Source: Candidatus Dojkabacteria bacterium (GTDB lineage Bacteria; Patescibacteriota; Dojkabacteria; B142; WJKM01). From it: a stretch of DNA of 25,584 nt. Position 1 is the stretch's first letter. Each line of letters opens with the position of its first letter. The translations under genes were made by a program, and so were the position numbers. The DNA is taken from assembly GCA_020429465.1 (NCBI GenBank), contig JAGQLH010000005.1:1-25584 (forward strand). Direction: 5' to 3'. The notes under the pieces were generated by a model. It was not told the DNA's origin and made no database searches. It saw only the letters and a program-made list of their open reading frames with translations. Shown here piece by piece: positions 16,331 to 24,073 of this stretch.

Positions 16331-17298
16331 GTATTCTCAGATACTTCTTGAATAGTGTAAGGCTTTGATTTTCCAGCTAAGAATGTAACACGTGATAAAT
16401 TGTCTGCTACAACACCACTTAAGAATAATTGCAAACCAGTAATAATCAATAGTGTTGATAGTATAGGAAATATACTTTGACTGAGTGAAAGTATCCCAAT
16501 CCAACGGAGTAGTAATTGTACGAGTAAAGATAGAATCCCCAAACTGAATATAAATAAACCTCCTACCCCAAAAAGATGAAGGGGTCTATCTGAGTATTTT
16601 CTCCAGATAAAAACATTTAGTAAATCAGCAAAACCTTGAAATCCTTTGGATAATGTATAGTGTGATTTTCCAAATTTCCGCGGGAAGTGCTCAACTTCGA
16701 GTTCGGTAATAGAAAATCCTTGCCATTTGAGGATTGCTACGAGAAAACGATGCATTTCTCCGTATAGGTCAATATCCTCAAGTGCTTCTCGTTTAAATGC
16801 TTTAATAGCACTACCAGGGTCATGGATTCCTTCGTCAATAAGACGCTTTCTGATAAAAGTAAATATCCCACGAAGTATATTCTTAAATGGAGCTAATATA
16901 TCAATAGTCTCAGTTTCTTTTCTTTTTTTACGCCATCCACAGACTACATCGTACCCCTCATCTAATTTTTTTATAAATCGTGGTATTTCCTCTGGTGCAA
17001 CTTGCAGATCTCCATCTAGGTAAACAATGTAGTCTCCTTTAGCAGCTTTAAATCCAGCATCCATCGCAAGACTTTGAGCCTTCCTCATGTAGGGCTTCCA
17101 CCGTAGTATTATGATTTTTGCATGTTGAAGTGATTTCAAGACAGTACGAGAATTATCAGTAGAAGCATTTTCTACATAAATAACTTCGAATGGCATCTTG
17201 AGTTGATTGCACGTTGCAAGGATACGCTCATGAAGTTCGGGTATATTCTTTTCTTCGTTTCTGATAGGGACAGTTACAGATAGTTTTGGTTGTGCCAT
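16327..17298 (-). CDS. GT2 glycosyltransferase with C-terminal membrane helices (DPM1/GtrB-like)
   Basis: 323 residues. The N-terminal GT-A domain starts LSVTVPIRNEEKNIPEL and has VENASTDNS near 43-50, the metal and donor site YLDGDLQ near 93-99 (Asp95, Asp97), and the acceptor-side segment DPGSAIKAFKREAL near 150. Two membrane helices lie at about 240-262 and 276-300. This arrangement is that of polyprenyl-phosphate sugar transferases (dolichol-phosphate mannose synthase and GtrB types), which load a sugar onto the lipid carrier used by GT-C enzymes such as the candidate at 11617. With a GDP-mannose-forming gene at the head of the same operon, mannose is a reasonable donor guess. Last gene of the minus-strand operon. 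Confidence 0.88.
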   Translation of the reverse strand: MAQPKLSVTVPIRNEEKNIPELHERILATCNQLKMPFEVIYVENASTDNSRTVLKSLQHAKIIILRWKPYMRKAQSLAMDAGFKAAKGDYIVYLDGDLQVAPEEIPRFIKKLDEGYDVVCGWRKKRKETETIDILAPFKNILRGIFTFIRKRLIDEGIHDPGSAIKAFKREALEDIDLYGEMHRFLVAILKWQGFSITELEVEHFPRKFGKSHYTLSKGFQGFADLLNVFIWRKYSDRPLHLFGVGGLFIFSLGILSLLVQLLLRWIGILSLSQSIFPILSTLLIITGLQLFLSGVVADNLSRVTFLAGKSKPYTIQEVSENT

Positions 17299-17337
17299 CT
17301 GGGTTTGATTGTAAATAAATACGATAACTCAGAACTT

Positions 17338-18714
17338 TTATAGCTCTATGTTGTCGAATACAAATAATACATCAGATTCACTGACAACATCACCATGAAG
17401 CGCCCCAAGAATTATATAGATTGTATCATCGTTTGCAACATATCTGGTAATTAATTCTACGGGTTCTCCATCTTCGAGTAATTGATTAAAACGAAGTATA
17501 AGCTGGAATGTTGCATCGTCAATGAGTTGTTTTTCAATCGTAAGCTCTGATTCAGTGAATTCTCCAACAAGAAGGGTATCAGTATAGGTTGTTTGTTCTG
17601 CAATAATTGAAATAAGATCTGTACTTGAAGGACTTGATTTCAAAGTAATGAGTTGCTCCTCTAATGTCATACGCATTGCATCTATCTGGCTCTGTGTGAG
17701 TGTTTCACTTGGTTCAAGGGATTCGATTGATGGTAGATAAATATTTTCAACCATGTTAGTCAATGTTTCAAGAAATGTCTGATATTCTACACTTGTAACG
17801 AAAATGAAGCCTTCATCTGTGGGATGAGCAAGTGTAAGGTGATTTTCAGTCTGGACAAGTGGCGCTATTGAATTGAATGTACTATCAAGATCATCCTGGT
17901 TCCCAATTGAGCTATCACTTGTGAGAGTCCATCCAGGGTGGAAGACGCTATAGAGATCGTTATTAAAGTAATTTCCCGTTAGCATTGGTTCGAATTTATC
18001 TTGGCAGAAAAATTCAGAGCAAGAAATATTCTGTATATCAGCGTACTTTGTGCTGTTAGCAAGTACCTTTGCTACTTGTCCTCGGGTAAGATTTGTATCT
18101 GGTTCGAAATTTCCAGAAGAGTAACCACCAATTATTTTAGTAAGGGAATCATTATTTTCAGTAGCAGCAAAAACTGCATATATGAAAGGAGAAAAACTAT
18201 GGTTCTGAGGTATATCAGGGAATTTAATATTGGTAGTAACTTCGTCAAAAAGATCTGCATCACTATATTGAGCAGCATTAAGAATAAATTTCATTGCTGC
18301 TCCACGTGTAATTGATTCATCTGGTCGGTACGTTCCATCAGGATATCCTTGTATGATCTCGGCGTCTTTAAGAGTCATAATAAACTCATAAAAAGTGTGA
18401 TCTGCTGGAACGTCAGGAAAAGCTTCTCCAGAAGTATTTATTGGAATGCCAAAACTATTAACAATAAGTTTTGCAAAGGCTCCACGTGTAATATCTTCAT
18501 CTGGGGAGTAATTAGGATTTGGGCTAATGACTTCTTGCATAAGAAGATATTCTACATAGGGGCAAAACACATTATCTGGTTTTACGTCACCAAATGCATA
18601 GTTACATGTTGTATCAATCTCTTCTGCATGAGGAAATTGGTAGACAGAAAAAAATAATGCTCCAATAGTAGAGAGGAGGATAAAAATACTAAAAGCTTTA
18701 ACTTTAGTTGTCAT
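17338..18714 (-). CDS. Secreted protein with three N-terminal SLH domains
   Basis: 458 residues. A signal peptide or uncleaved anchor at 1-30 (FSIFILLSTIGALFF, then PHA before EE). Three SLH repeats at about 40-92, 99-150 and 165-222, with ITRGA, ITRGA and LTRGQ, each keeping the Arg. A Cys pair sits in the first repeat (Cys37, Cys51) and another follows the third (SCSEFFCQ). The C-terminal 235 residues are acidic, helical and unlike the other two SLH proteins of the window; an ITSVEY/TFLETLTNMVE segment and a QLILRFNQLLEDG segment are all I can describe. It lies 20 nt after the PP2C-type gene and 39 nt before the GT2 gene, so it is part of the minus-strand operon. Its role beyond wall attachment is unknown. 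Confidence 0.88.
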   Translation of the reverse strand: MTTKVKAFSIFILLSTIGALFFSVYQFPHAEEIDTTCNYAFGDVKPDNVFCPYVEYLLMQEVISPNPNYSPDEDITRGAFAKLIVNSFGIPINTSGEAFPDVPADHTFYEFIMTLKDAEIIQGYPDGTYRPDESITRGAAMKFILNAAQYSDADLFDEVTTNIKFPDIPQNHSFSPFIYAVFAATENNDSLTKIIGGYSSGNFEPDTNLTRGQVAKVLANSTKYADIQNISCSEFFCQDKFEPMLTGNYFNNDLYSVFHPGWTLTSDSSIGNQDDLDSTFNSIAPLVQTENHLTLAHPTDEGFIFVTSVEYQTFLETLTNMVENIYLPSIESLEPSETLTQSQIDAMRMTLEEQLITLKSSPSSTDLISIIAEQTTYTDTLLVGEFTESELTIEKQLIDDATFQLILRFNQLLEDGEPVELITRYVANDDTIYIILGALHGDVVSESDVLFVFDNIEL

Positions 18715-18734
18715 TAGAATGTAGTATGAAATAA

Positions 18735-20261
18735 TTACTCATCATTATGCCAGAAATTATCATCTTCGAGAAATTGTTGGATTCTAGTGTCATCACTAAA
18801 ATGTATATTGTACACTCTTTTAAAATCCTCTTTATTTATAGTAACAGGAACTTCATTATGCAAATCATGCATAATTTTTAAAAGGAGTAAAGTATATGTC
18901 TTCGCATGCATTCGAGCTTGGGATACTACTGTTGATTCCCCTGTTCTTACCTCATCTGGGGGCATTGGTTTACCCGGTAACTCAGGTCCTAGTAGCTCTG
19001 AATAGCTATAACCTTCTTCTAACATCTGCACATATTTATGGGCAAAAACATGAATTACTTCTACAAAAGAATTCAGTGGATCCCAATTATTTGATGCATC
19101 AGGCTGTGGCATTTGGGTGATAGCTTCTTGGCCCCAATATTTGAATGAAGCTGCCAGTTCCAAAATATTTGTAAGCAAGGATTTTCCTTGTTCATCTGAA
19201 TGATCGATATCTAACTTTTTCATGTAACGTTCGAATGGCTTCATACCCCCCACTGTAACGGTATAATCAATTTTAAGGAAATTTTTTACGCGTTGTAGAA
19301 TTTTTCTGTTTGTAAAAAGTACTACATCATTTGCTAATTGCTCAAGTGTAGGACTCTTACCGTTCTGCTTGTGTTTTTTAAATTGAAATTGTAAAGCTGT
19401 TGTGTCATCTTCTAAACCTTTCGCCTGACGTGCTTTAAGCATAGAATTGAGGTCGTGATTTCGGGCTGCTTCAGCAATAGTATCTGCAGAAAAAACAAGA
19501 GGATTACTATGAAGACCATCTGTCGAGAGAAAAAGTTGGTCTCCATCATCTAACTCTCCATAATGAAATGTAATAGTATCTTTCTTAAGAGAGAAATCCC
19601 TACTTCCCATTCCTAGTGCATAAAAAAGATTCGATTTTAGCTTTAATTGTTCTGGGTGATCTTGGGCATATGTAAGCTCCCCACTGAGGGTTTTATCATG
19701 GCCTAAATACCAAAATTGATTATGATCTTCTGTTTCCAAGAAAATTGAATTGGGAGTTATTCGGTACTCACGAGAATCTCCAATATTAAATGTAAAGTAC
19801 TGCCCAGAAGGTAAAACGAAAGACGTAACAAGTGTGCAATAACCTGAGCGGTTCACTTGAGTTACATGAAAGTTAAATATACTATTTTTGATTTTATCGC
19901 GAATTGATACGGAATCTTCCGAGTTGAGCTCTTTACCAGAATTAATTTTTTCCTGAATTTCGGGTGGTAGATTTTGAATCACTTCCTGGATAGCTGTGTT
20001 AATTCCTTTCACTCCGCGTTCAGCAGCAGCTGCGCCGTCTGCACTTCCTCCTGATCCGTCACATAAGGTAAGAAGTGTCCCAAGCTGAAACTTCCCATTA
20101 CTTGAAGTAAGCGAGTCTATTTTATATCGATCTTGATTATTCTGTTTATGCTCTTTGAGTGGACCCTGAATGGTTGCTGCTTGCACGTAACCGTTAGGAA
20201 CTGTATAAGTTTCAGTAGTTGGATCAATAAGGATCGGATCTTTTGGTTCACCACCAGACAT
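18735..20261 (-). CDS. PP2C (PPM)-type serine/threonine phosphatase with unrecognised C-terminal domain
   Basis: 508 residues. The first 300 residues show the PPM phosphatase signature: NNQDRY near 41-46, the metal-binding DGSGG near 68-72 (usually DGMGG), GDSR near 161-164, LSTDGL near 245-250, and the final metal site EDDTT near 284-288. It should remove phosphate from Ser/Thr in a metal-dependent way in the cytoplasm; no membrane segment is seen. Residues of about 310-508 are mostly helical with no motif I know. AAGGA sits 7 nt before the ATG, one of the few good ribosome-binding sites here. It starts 12 nt after the ATP-citrate lyase large subunit gene. A kinase-fold gene lies upstream in the same operon; whether they act on a shared target is speculative. 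Confidence 0.82.
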   Translation of the reverse strand: MSGGEPKDPILIDPTTETYTVPNGYVQAATIQGPLKEHKQNNQDRYKIDSLTSSNGKFQLGTLLTLCDGSGGSADGAAAAERGVKGINTAIQEVIQNLPPEIQEKINSGKELNSEDSVSIRDKIKNSIFNFHVTQVNRSGYCTLVTSFVLPSGQYFTFNIGDSREYRITPNSIFLETEDHNQFWYLGHDKTLSGELTYAQDHPEQLKLKSNLFYALGMGSRDFSLKKDTITFHYGELDDGDQLFLSTDGLHSNPLVFSADTIAEAARNHDLNSMLKARQAKGLEDDTTALQFQFKKHKQNGKSPTLEQLANDVVLFTNRKILQRVKNFLKIDYTVTVGGMKPFERYMKKLDIDHSDEQGKSLLTNILELAASFKYWGQEAITQMPQPDASNNWDPLNSFVEVIHVFAHKYVQMLEEGYSYSELLGPELPGKPMPPDEVRTGESTVVSQARMHAKTYTLLLLKIMHDLHNEVPVTINKEDFKRVYNIHFSDDTRIQQFLEDDNFWHNDE

Positions 20262-20273
20262 AATTTTTCCTTA

Positions 20274-22085
20274 TTAAATATACAAAATATCATCCCAATC
20301 ATGACGATACATCGGTTCTTTAAGTCGTTTCTGGTCTAATGCATGTCCAATTATTCCGATTGATCTTCCTAATACGAATATAGCATTTAATGCGCCTAGT
20401 GATACTATTTCTTTAATTTCATCAGTTGTAAAGTTAGCTTCTGCCAAAATATCCAGGAATGCAGCACCAATTGCCCCATCAACATTAAGGATAAGGTTAT
20501 TCTTTTTCTTAATAGTTTCTGTTTCTACCTCAAGTGCTTTGGAAAAATAATGCGAATTTTTAATATTCGTTGCTATAAAATCTTTCAGAATTTCAACACG
20601 TTTATCAGGATTTTGCACAGTTTTAATTCTATGCCCAATTCCCATGATTAATTTTCCAGCTTGCTTGTGCTCAGCAATTACATCTTTTCCTGAAAGGTCT
20701 CGTTCTACTGCATCCAAACACCATAGTGCAGTACCATCTATAGCACCTCCGTGACGAGGTCCAATAGTTGTAAGACCAGCAATTAGTGACATGATTACAT
20801 TATTTCCCGCTCTCGATGAAACTATTGCATTATGAGCAGTTCCAACGGCAGGGCCATGATCTGCTGACAATTTTATACCAAGTTCAATAAATTGCTCTCC
20901 TACTTCTGGTAGTTTTCCTTTAAACCATAGTGCGTTAATTACCCTACCAATCGACTTATCTGCATATTCACTGATAGGAATTTTATTGTATGTTGGCTCT
21001 TCACCTCGGTCATCTGATATTGAAGAAACTATACTTGCTGATTTTCTTACAATATTTTCTTTTAGAGCAGCTGAGAAATCAGTTGGAACTTGATTATAAT
21101 TTCCATCCTCTGGAGCTTTGTAGTGTTTATCTGTGAGTACCTCTTTCTCAAAAACCTCTTTTATCAAATCACCGAATGTATCGAAGCTCTTTGGTACATG
21201 TACTCCAGCTTTTTTTAGCGCAGCATTCTTAAAACTTGCTGACTCATTCTCAACACCAGATTTAGCTCCTGCATGGCCAAATTGAACCTCTGTTTTCATA
21301 TGATCAGCAATGGTTCCAGTAACCCACATTACAATAGGTTTCTTAATTTTTTTTGATGTAACTGCTTCAGCAATCTCAAGCTCGGCAGTTCCCCCAACTT
21401 CACCAAGTGCAACAATCATTTTAACTTCTCGATCATTTTCAAATCTCATAATATTTTCAAAGAGAGTAGAGCCTGGAAATCTATCTCCCCCGATAGCAAT
21501 TCCTTCATACGTTCCATCTGTGTTTTGAGCAACTATATTATAGATTTCGCTCGACATACCACCAGAGATCGTAACAACACCAACAGAGCCAGGTCTATAT
21601 AATTTCGCAGCAATAATATTATCGAGTGATCCAGCAGTATTCCCAATTCGAAAAGCACCAGGTTTGATTCCTCCTACAGTGGCAGGTCCAATTAATAAAA
21701 CATCTTTTTCTTTTGCAATCCTAATAAGCTCACGTGTTTTATTTTCGCTAATTCCCTCTGCCATGATATGAATAGTCTTAATCGATGGACAATACTCAAG
21801 CGCATTTTTTGAGACTGCATAGGCACTTCGTTCAGAAGCAAAATTGACTAAAACATCTGACTCTGGAAATGCAGTACTTGCTTCTTCTAAGCTTTTAAAT
21901 ACAGGGATTATAATTTCTTCTGTTCCAAAAAATGCGCGATGAAATCCAGAATTGGTAGGGTTAACTATAGCTGAAATACTTGGTGTATCTCGTTTGCATA
22001 GATAATCAAAATCTAACATCCTTTGTATCGGCTTGGGATGTTGATTGTAAAAAATTGCAGTAGTAGTTTTACTAAAAAGACTCAT
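20274..22085 (-). CDS. aclA: ATP-citrate lyase large subunit (CoA-ligase plus citryl-CoA lyase domains)
   Basis: 603 residues, the usual length of the large subunit of two-subunit ATP-citrate lyases (Chlorobium naming; plants call it ACLB). The enzyme makes acetyl-CoA and oxaloacetate from citrate, CoA and ATP. It aligns from memory along its whole length with the second half of animal ACLY: QRMLDFDYLCKRDTPS at the start, GPATVGGIKPGAFRIGNT near 133-150, the phosphohistidine site VQFGHAGA (His at about 271), then a citrate-synthase-like domain with SADHGPAV (His near 409), GIGHRIKTVQNPDKR near 481-495 and ILNVDGAIGAAFLD (Asp near 535), ending LDQKRLKEPMYRHDWDDI. All catalytic positions I can check are intact. 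It lies 9 nt after a HAD gene and 12 nt before the PP2C-type gene. Confidence 0.96.
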   Translation of the reverse strand: MSLFSKTTTAIFYNQHPKPIQRMLDFDYLCKRDTPSISAIVNPTNSGFHRAFFGTEEIIIPVFKSLEEASTAFPESDVLVNFASERSAYAVSKNALEYCPSIKTIHIMAEGISENKTRELIRIAKEKDVLLIGPATVGGIKPGAFRIGNTAGSLDNIIAAKLYRPGSVGVVTISGGMSSEIYNIVAQNTDGTYEGIAIGGDRFPGSTLFENIMRFENDREVKMIVALGEVGGTAELEIAEAVTSKKIKKPIVMWVTGTIADHMKTEVQFGHAGAKSGVENESASFKNAALKKAGVHVPKSFDTFGDLIKEVFEKEVLTDKHYKAPEDGNYNQVPTDFSAALKENIVRKSASIVSSISDDRGEEPTYNKIPISEYADKSIGRVINALWFKGKLPEVGEQFIELGIKLSADHGPAVGTAHNAIVSSRAGNNVIMSLIAGLTTIGPRHGGAIDGTALWCLDAVERDLSGKDVIAEHKQAGKLIMGIGHRIKTVQNPDKRVEILKDFIATNIKNSHYFSKALEVETETIKKKNNLILNVDGAIGAAFLDILAEANFTTDEIKEIVSLGALNAIFVLGRSIGIIGHALDQKRLKEPMYRHDWDDILYI

Positions 22086-22094
22086 GATTATTAT

Positions 22095-22775
22095 TTATAC
22101 TTCATTGAAAATTGAAATAAGCATCTGGAGTCGAGGCAATATAAATGGATCATCTAACCCATGGGATTTAAATACTTCGGAATTATCTAATCCAGTTGTG
22201 ACAGCAAAAAAATGTATATCAGCATCTCGAGCAGCAATATAGTCTCTTGGGCTATCTCCTACATATACAATCTGATCTTTCTCAATTCCCTGTGATTCAT
22301 ATCGTTCAATAATTGGATCAAAAACAGCCGGATCAGGTTTATAGACAGTAGTGTCATCAGTTGTCTGAATAACATCAAATAATTCAAGAGGTAGTCCTGT
22401 TTGATGAGAAAAATAAGTAACTATTGAGCTAGTCGCAGAAGTTAGAATCCCAAGATGAAATTTTTTGTGGAGGACATTGAGAGTTTCAAGTGTATCATCG
22501 AATAGCTTCATATCTTTTCCAACTGTCTTTCTTGCAATGAGTATCGCATTCAGAACTACATCCATGTCCACATCGGGACCAAACAATCCTCTGATTATTT
22601 CAGCCTGCGTTGCTCCCCATAGTGATTTAAGTTGTTCTTCAGTGATATTTGTATCGCTGGAAAGTTCCTGTTCAACATATTTATAGATTTCAAATGCACT
22701 ATGGAATGAATTAATCAGAGTTAAATCGTAATCAAAAATAATTGCTTTAATATTGCTAGGTGTAAATGTACTCAT
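22095..22775 (-). CDS. HAD-superfamily phosphatase (phosphoglycolate phosphatase-like)
   Basis: 226 residues. Motif I is FDYDLTL (nucleophile Asp15, Asp17), motif II is ILTSATS near 110, the conserved Lys is in VYKPDP near 145, and motif IV is VGDSPRDYIAARDA near 173-186. The helical cap after motif I places it with the Gph/beta-phosphoglucomutase type. It probably hydrolyses a small phosphate ester in the cytoplasm; the substrate cannot be read. The gene sits between the two ATP-citrate lyase subunit genes, 2 nt after one and 9 nt before the other, so it is co-expressed with the enzyme. A housekeeping repair function or removal of an inhibitory phosphorylated metabolite are both possible. 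Confidence 0.85.
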   Translation of the reverse strand: MSTFTPSNIKAIIFDYDLTLINSFHSAFEIYKYVEQELSSDTNITEEQLKSLWGATQAEIIRGLFGPDVDMDVVLNAILIARKTVGKDMKLFDDTLETLNVLHKKFHLGILTSATSSIVTYFSHQTGLPLELFDVIQTTDDTTVYKPDPAVFDPIIERYESQGIEKDQIVYVGDSPRDYIAARDADIHFFAVTTGLDNSEVFKSHGLDDPFILPRLQMLISIFNEV

Positions 22776-22777
22776 AA

Positions 22778-24028
22778 TTATTTCTTCAGAACATTTTTAA
22801 CAATTCGAGTCATGTGCATTTCTGGACCATTGACATCTATTGGTATTCCCATAGCTTCTACAGCTTTTTTGATTTCAGCTAAACCTTCCTTGTGGCGAGG
22901 TCCTCCACGCCGAACATGAATTGGAATATTTTGTTGAATAAACTCATCTTTGAATTGTTGAATTGCTTTTATTACTCCTTTGAATGTTGCTGCAATATCA
23001 GTAAAGTTTGCAATTCCCCCACCAATAATAAGCACTTTATTGCTAGCAGAGCTTGCAAACATAGTTTTAAATAATTCTGTACAGTATGCAGCAGTCTCAT
23101 CGGTTGATGGATTTCCACTATATTCACCATAATTTCCTAATTCATCTACAAAACCAAGATCTGCCACTGTATCAGCAAAGATAACACTTGCCCCACCTCC
23201 TGCAACTAATAACCAAATTCTACCGTCTGGATTTAAAATTTTTAACTTGAGGGATGCTCCAGTTTTAGCATCAAGTCGATCAATTGCAATTTCTGATTCT
23301 GATTCACTTGATCCAAAAGGTGAAGGAAAGGGGATAGGTATATTATCTACAATCCATGAAGCCTCTTGTTCATATTCTGCAGTTGAGTCAAGTCGTGCAA
23401 CCAAATCAAGCGGTATTACACCACGTTCTGATATAGCAAATGGGTTAATTTCCAAATAAGCAAAATCAAGTTTAATAAATAGTTCATAGATCGTAATCAC
23501 AAATGTACGAATATCTATAGACTCATCGGCAAGTTCTTTTTCCAGTACTAATTTATATTCATCAGTGTAAGAGAAAGGGACTTCAATCATTTTTACTTGT
23601 TCCCAATTCTCCTCAATATCCATACCACCGGCATCTGAAAAATAGACTGTGTTACTTGTTCGGCTCGTTTTGATAGCGAGATAGTATTCGTCTGTATGTT
23701 CAACATATGGTTCTACAATAAAATGTGTAAGGATCCCTTCTACACCTTCGTCATTTTCATTTTTTTTAATAATTGTCTTTGCATTCATATGTTTATCAAT
23801 CCATGTGAGTGCGTCTTTCTTATCTTTTGCTTTATAAATTAATCCATTTTTACCACGCTTCCCAAAAAGCTGATCAGATTTCACAATAAGAGGACCATCT
23901 GGAATTTCTCCCAATGTTTCATGTTCTGAAACTAGTGCGCCAGAAAAATGCCATGTAGTACTTCCGGTTGGTAGATTCTGAGAAATAAGTTGTTTTGCGT
24001 GATATTCACGGATTGATTTTTGTGCCAT
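22778..24028 (-). CDS. aclB: ATP-citrate lyase small subunit (ATP-grasp and citrate-binding)
   Basis: 416 residues, close to the small subunit of Chlorobium-type ATP-citrate lyase (plants call it ACLA). The ATP-grasp half has KSDQLFGKRGKNGL near 50-63, EPYVEHTDEYYLAI near 105-118, AGGMDIEENW and YLEINPF near 195. The second half is the citrate-binding part: RLDAKTGASLKLKILNPDGR, LLVAGGGASVIFADT near 270-285, GEYSGNPSTDET near 298, IIGGGIANFTDIAATFKG near 330-347 and HVRRGGPRHKEG near 370. These match animal ACLY residues 1-420 from memory nearly block by block. It phosphorylates the large subunit's His through ATP and binds citrate. Starts 45 nt after the kinase-fold gene; no Shine-Dalgarno seen. 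Confidence 0.95.
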   Translation of the reverse strand: MAQKSIREYHAKQLISQNLPTGSTTWHFSGALVSEHETLGEIPDGPLIVKSDQLFGKRGKNGLIYKAKDKKDALTWIDKHMNAKTIIKKNENDEGVEGILTHFIVEPYVEHTDEYYLAIKTSRTSNTVYFSDAGGMDIEENWEQVKMIEVPFSYTDEYKLVLEKELADESIDIRTFVITIYELFIKLDFAYLEINPFAISERGVIPLDLVARLDSTAEYEQEASWIVDNIPIPFPSPFGSSESESEIAIDRLDAKTGASLKLKILNPDGRIWLLVAGGGASVIFADTVADLGFVDELGNYGEYSGNPSTDETAAYCTELFKTMFASSASNKVLIIGGGIANFTDIAATFKGVIKAIQQFKDEFIQQNIPIHVRRGGPRHKEGLAEIKKAVEAMGIPIDVNGPEMHMTRIVKNVLKK

Positions 24029-24073
24029 AGTTTATAGCGGATCAAGTAATTGTTTTCACTAAGCTTCACATAG

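Noticed and set aside
20274..24028. Succinyl-CoA synthetase as an alternative to ATP-citrate lyase
   Set aside because: The large subunit carries the complete citrate-synthase-like lyase domain, which succinyl-CoA synthetase and separate citryl-CoA synthetase lack.
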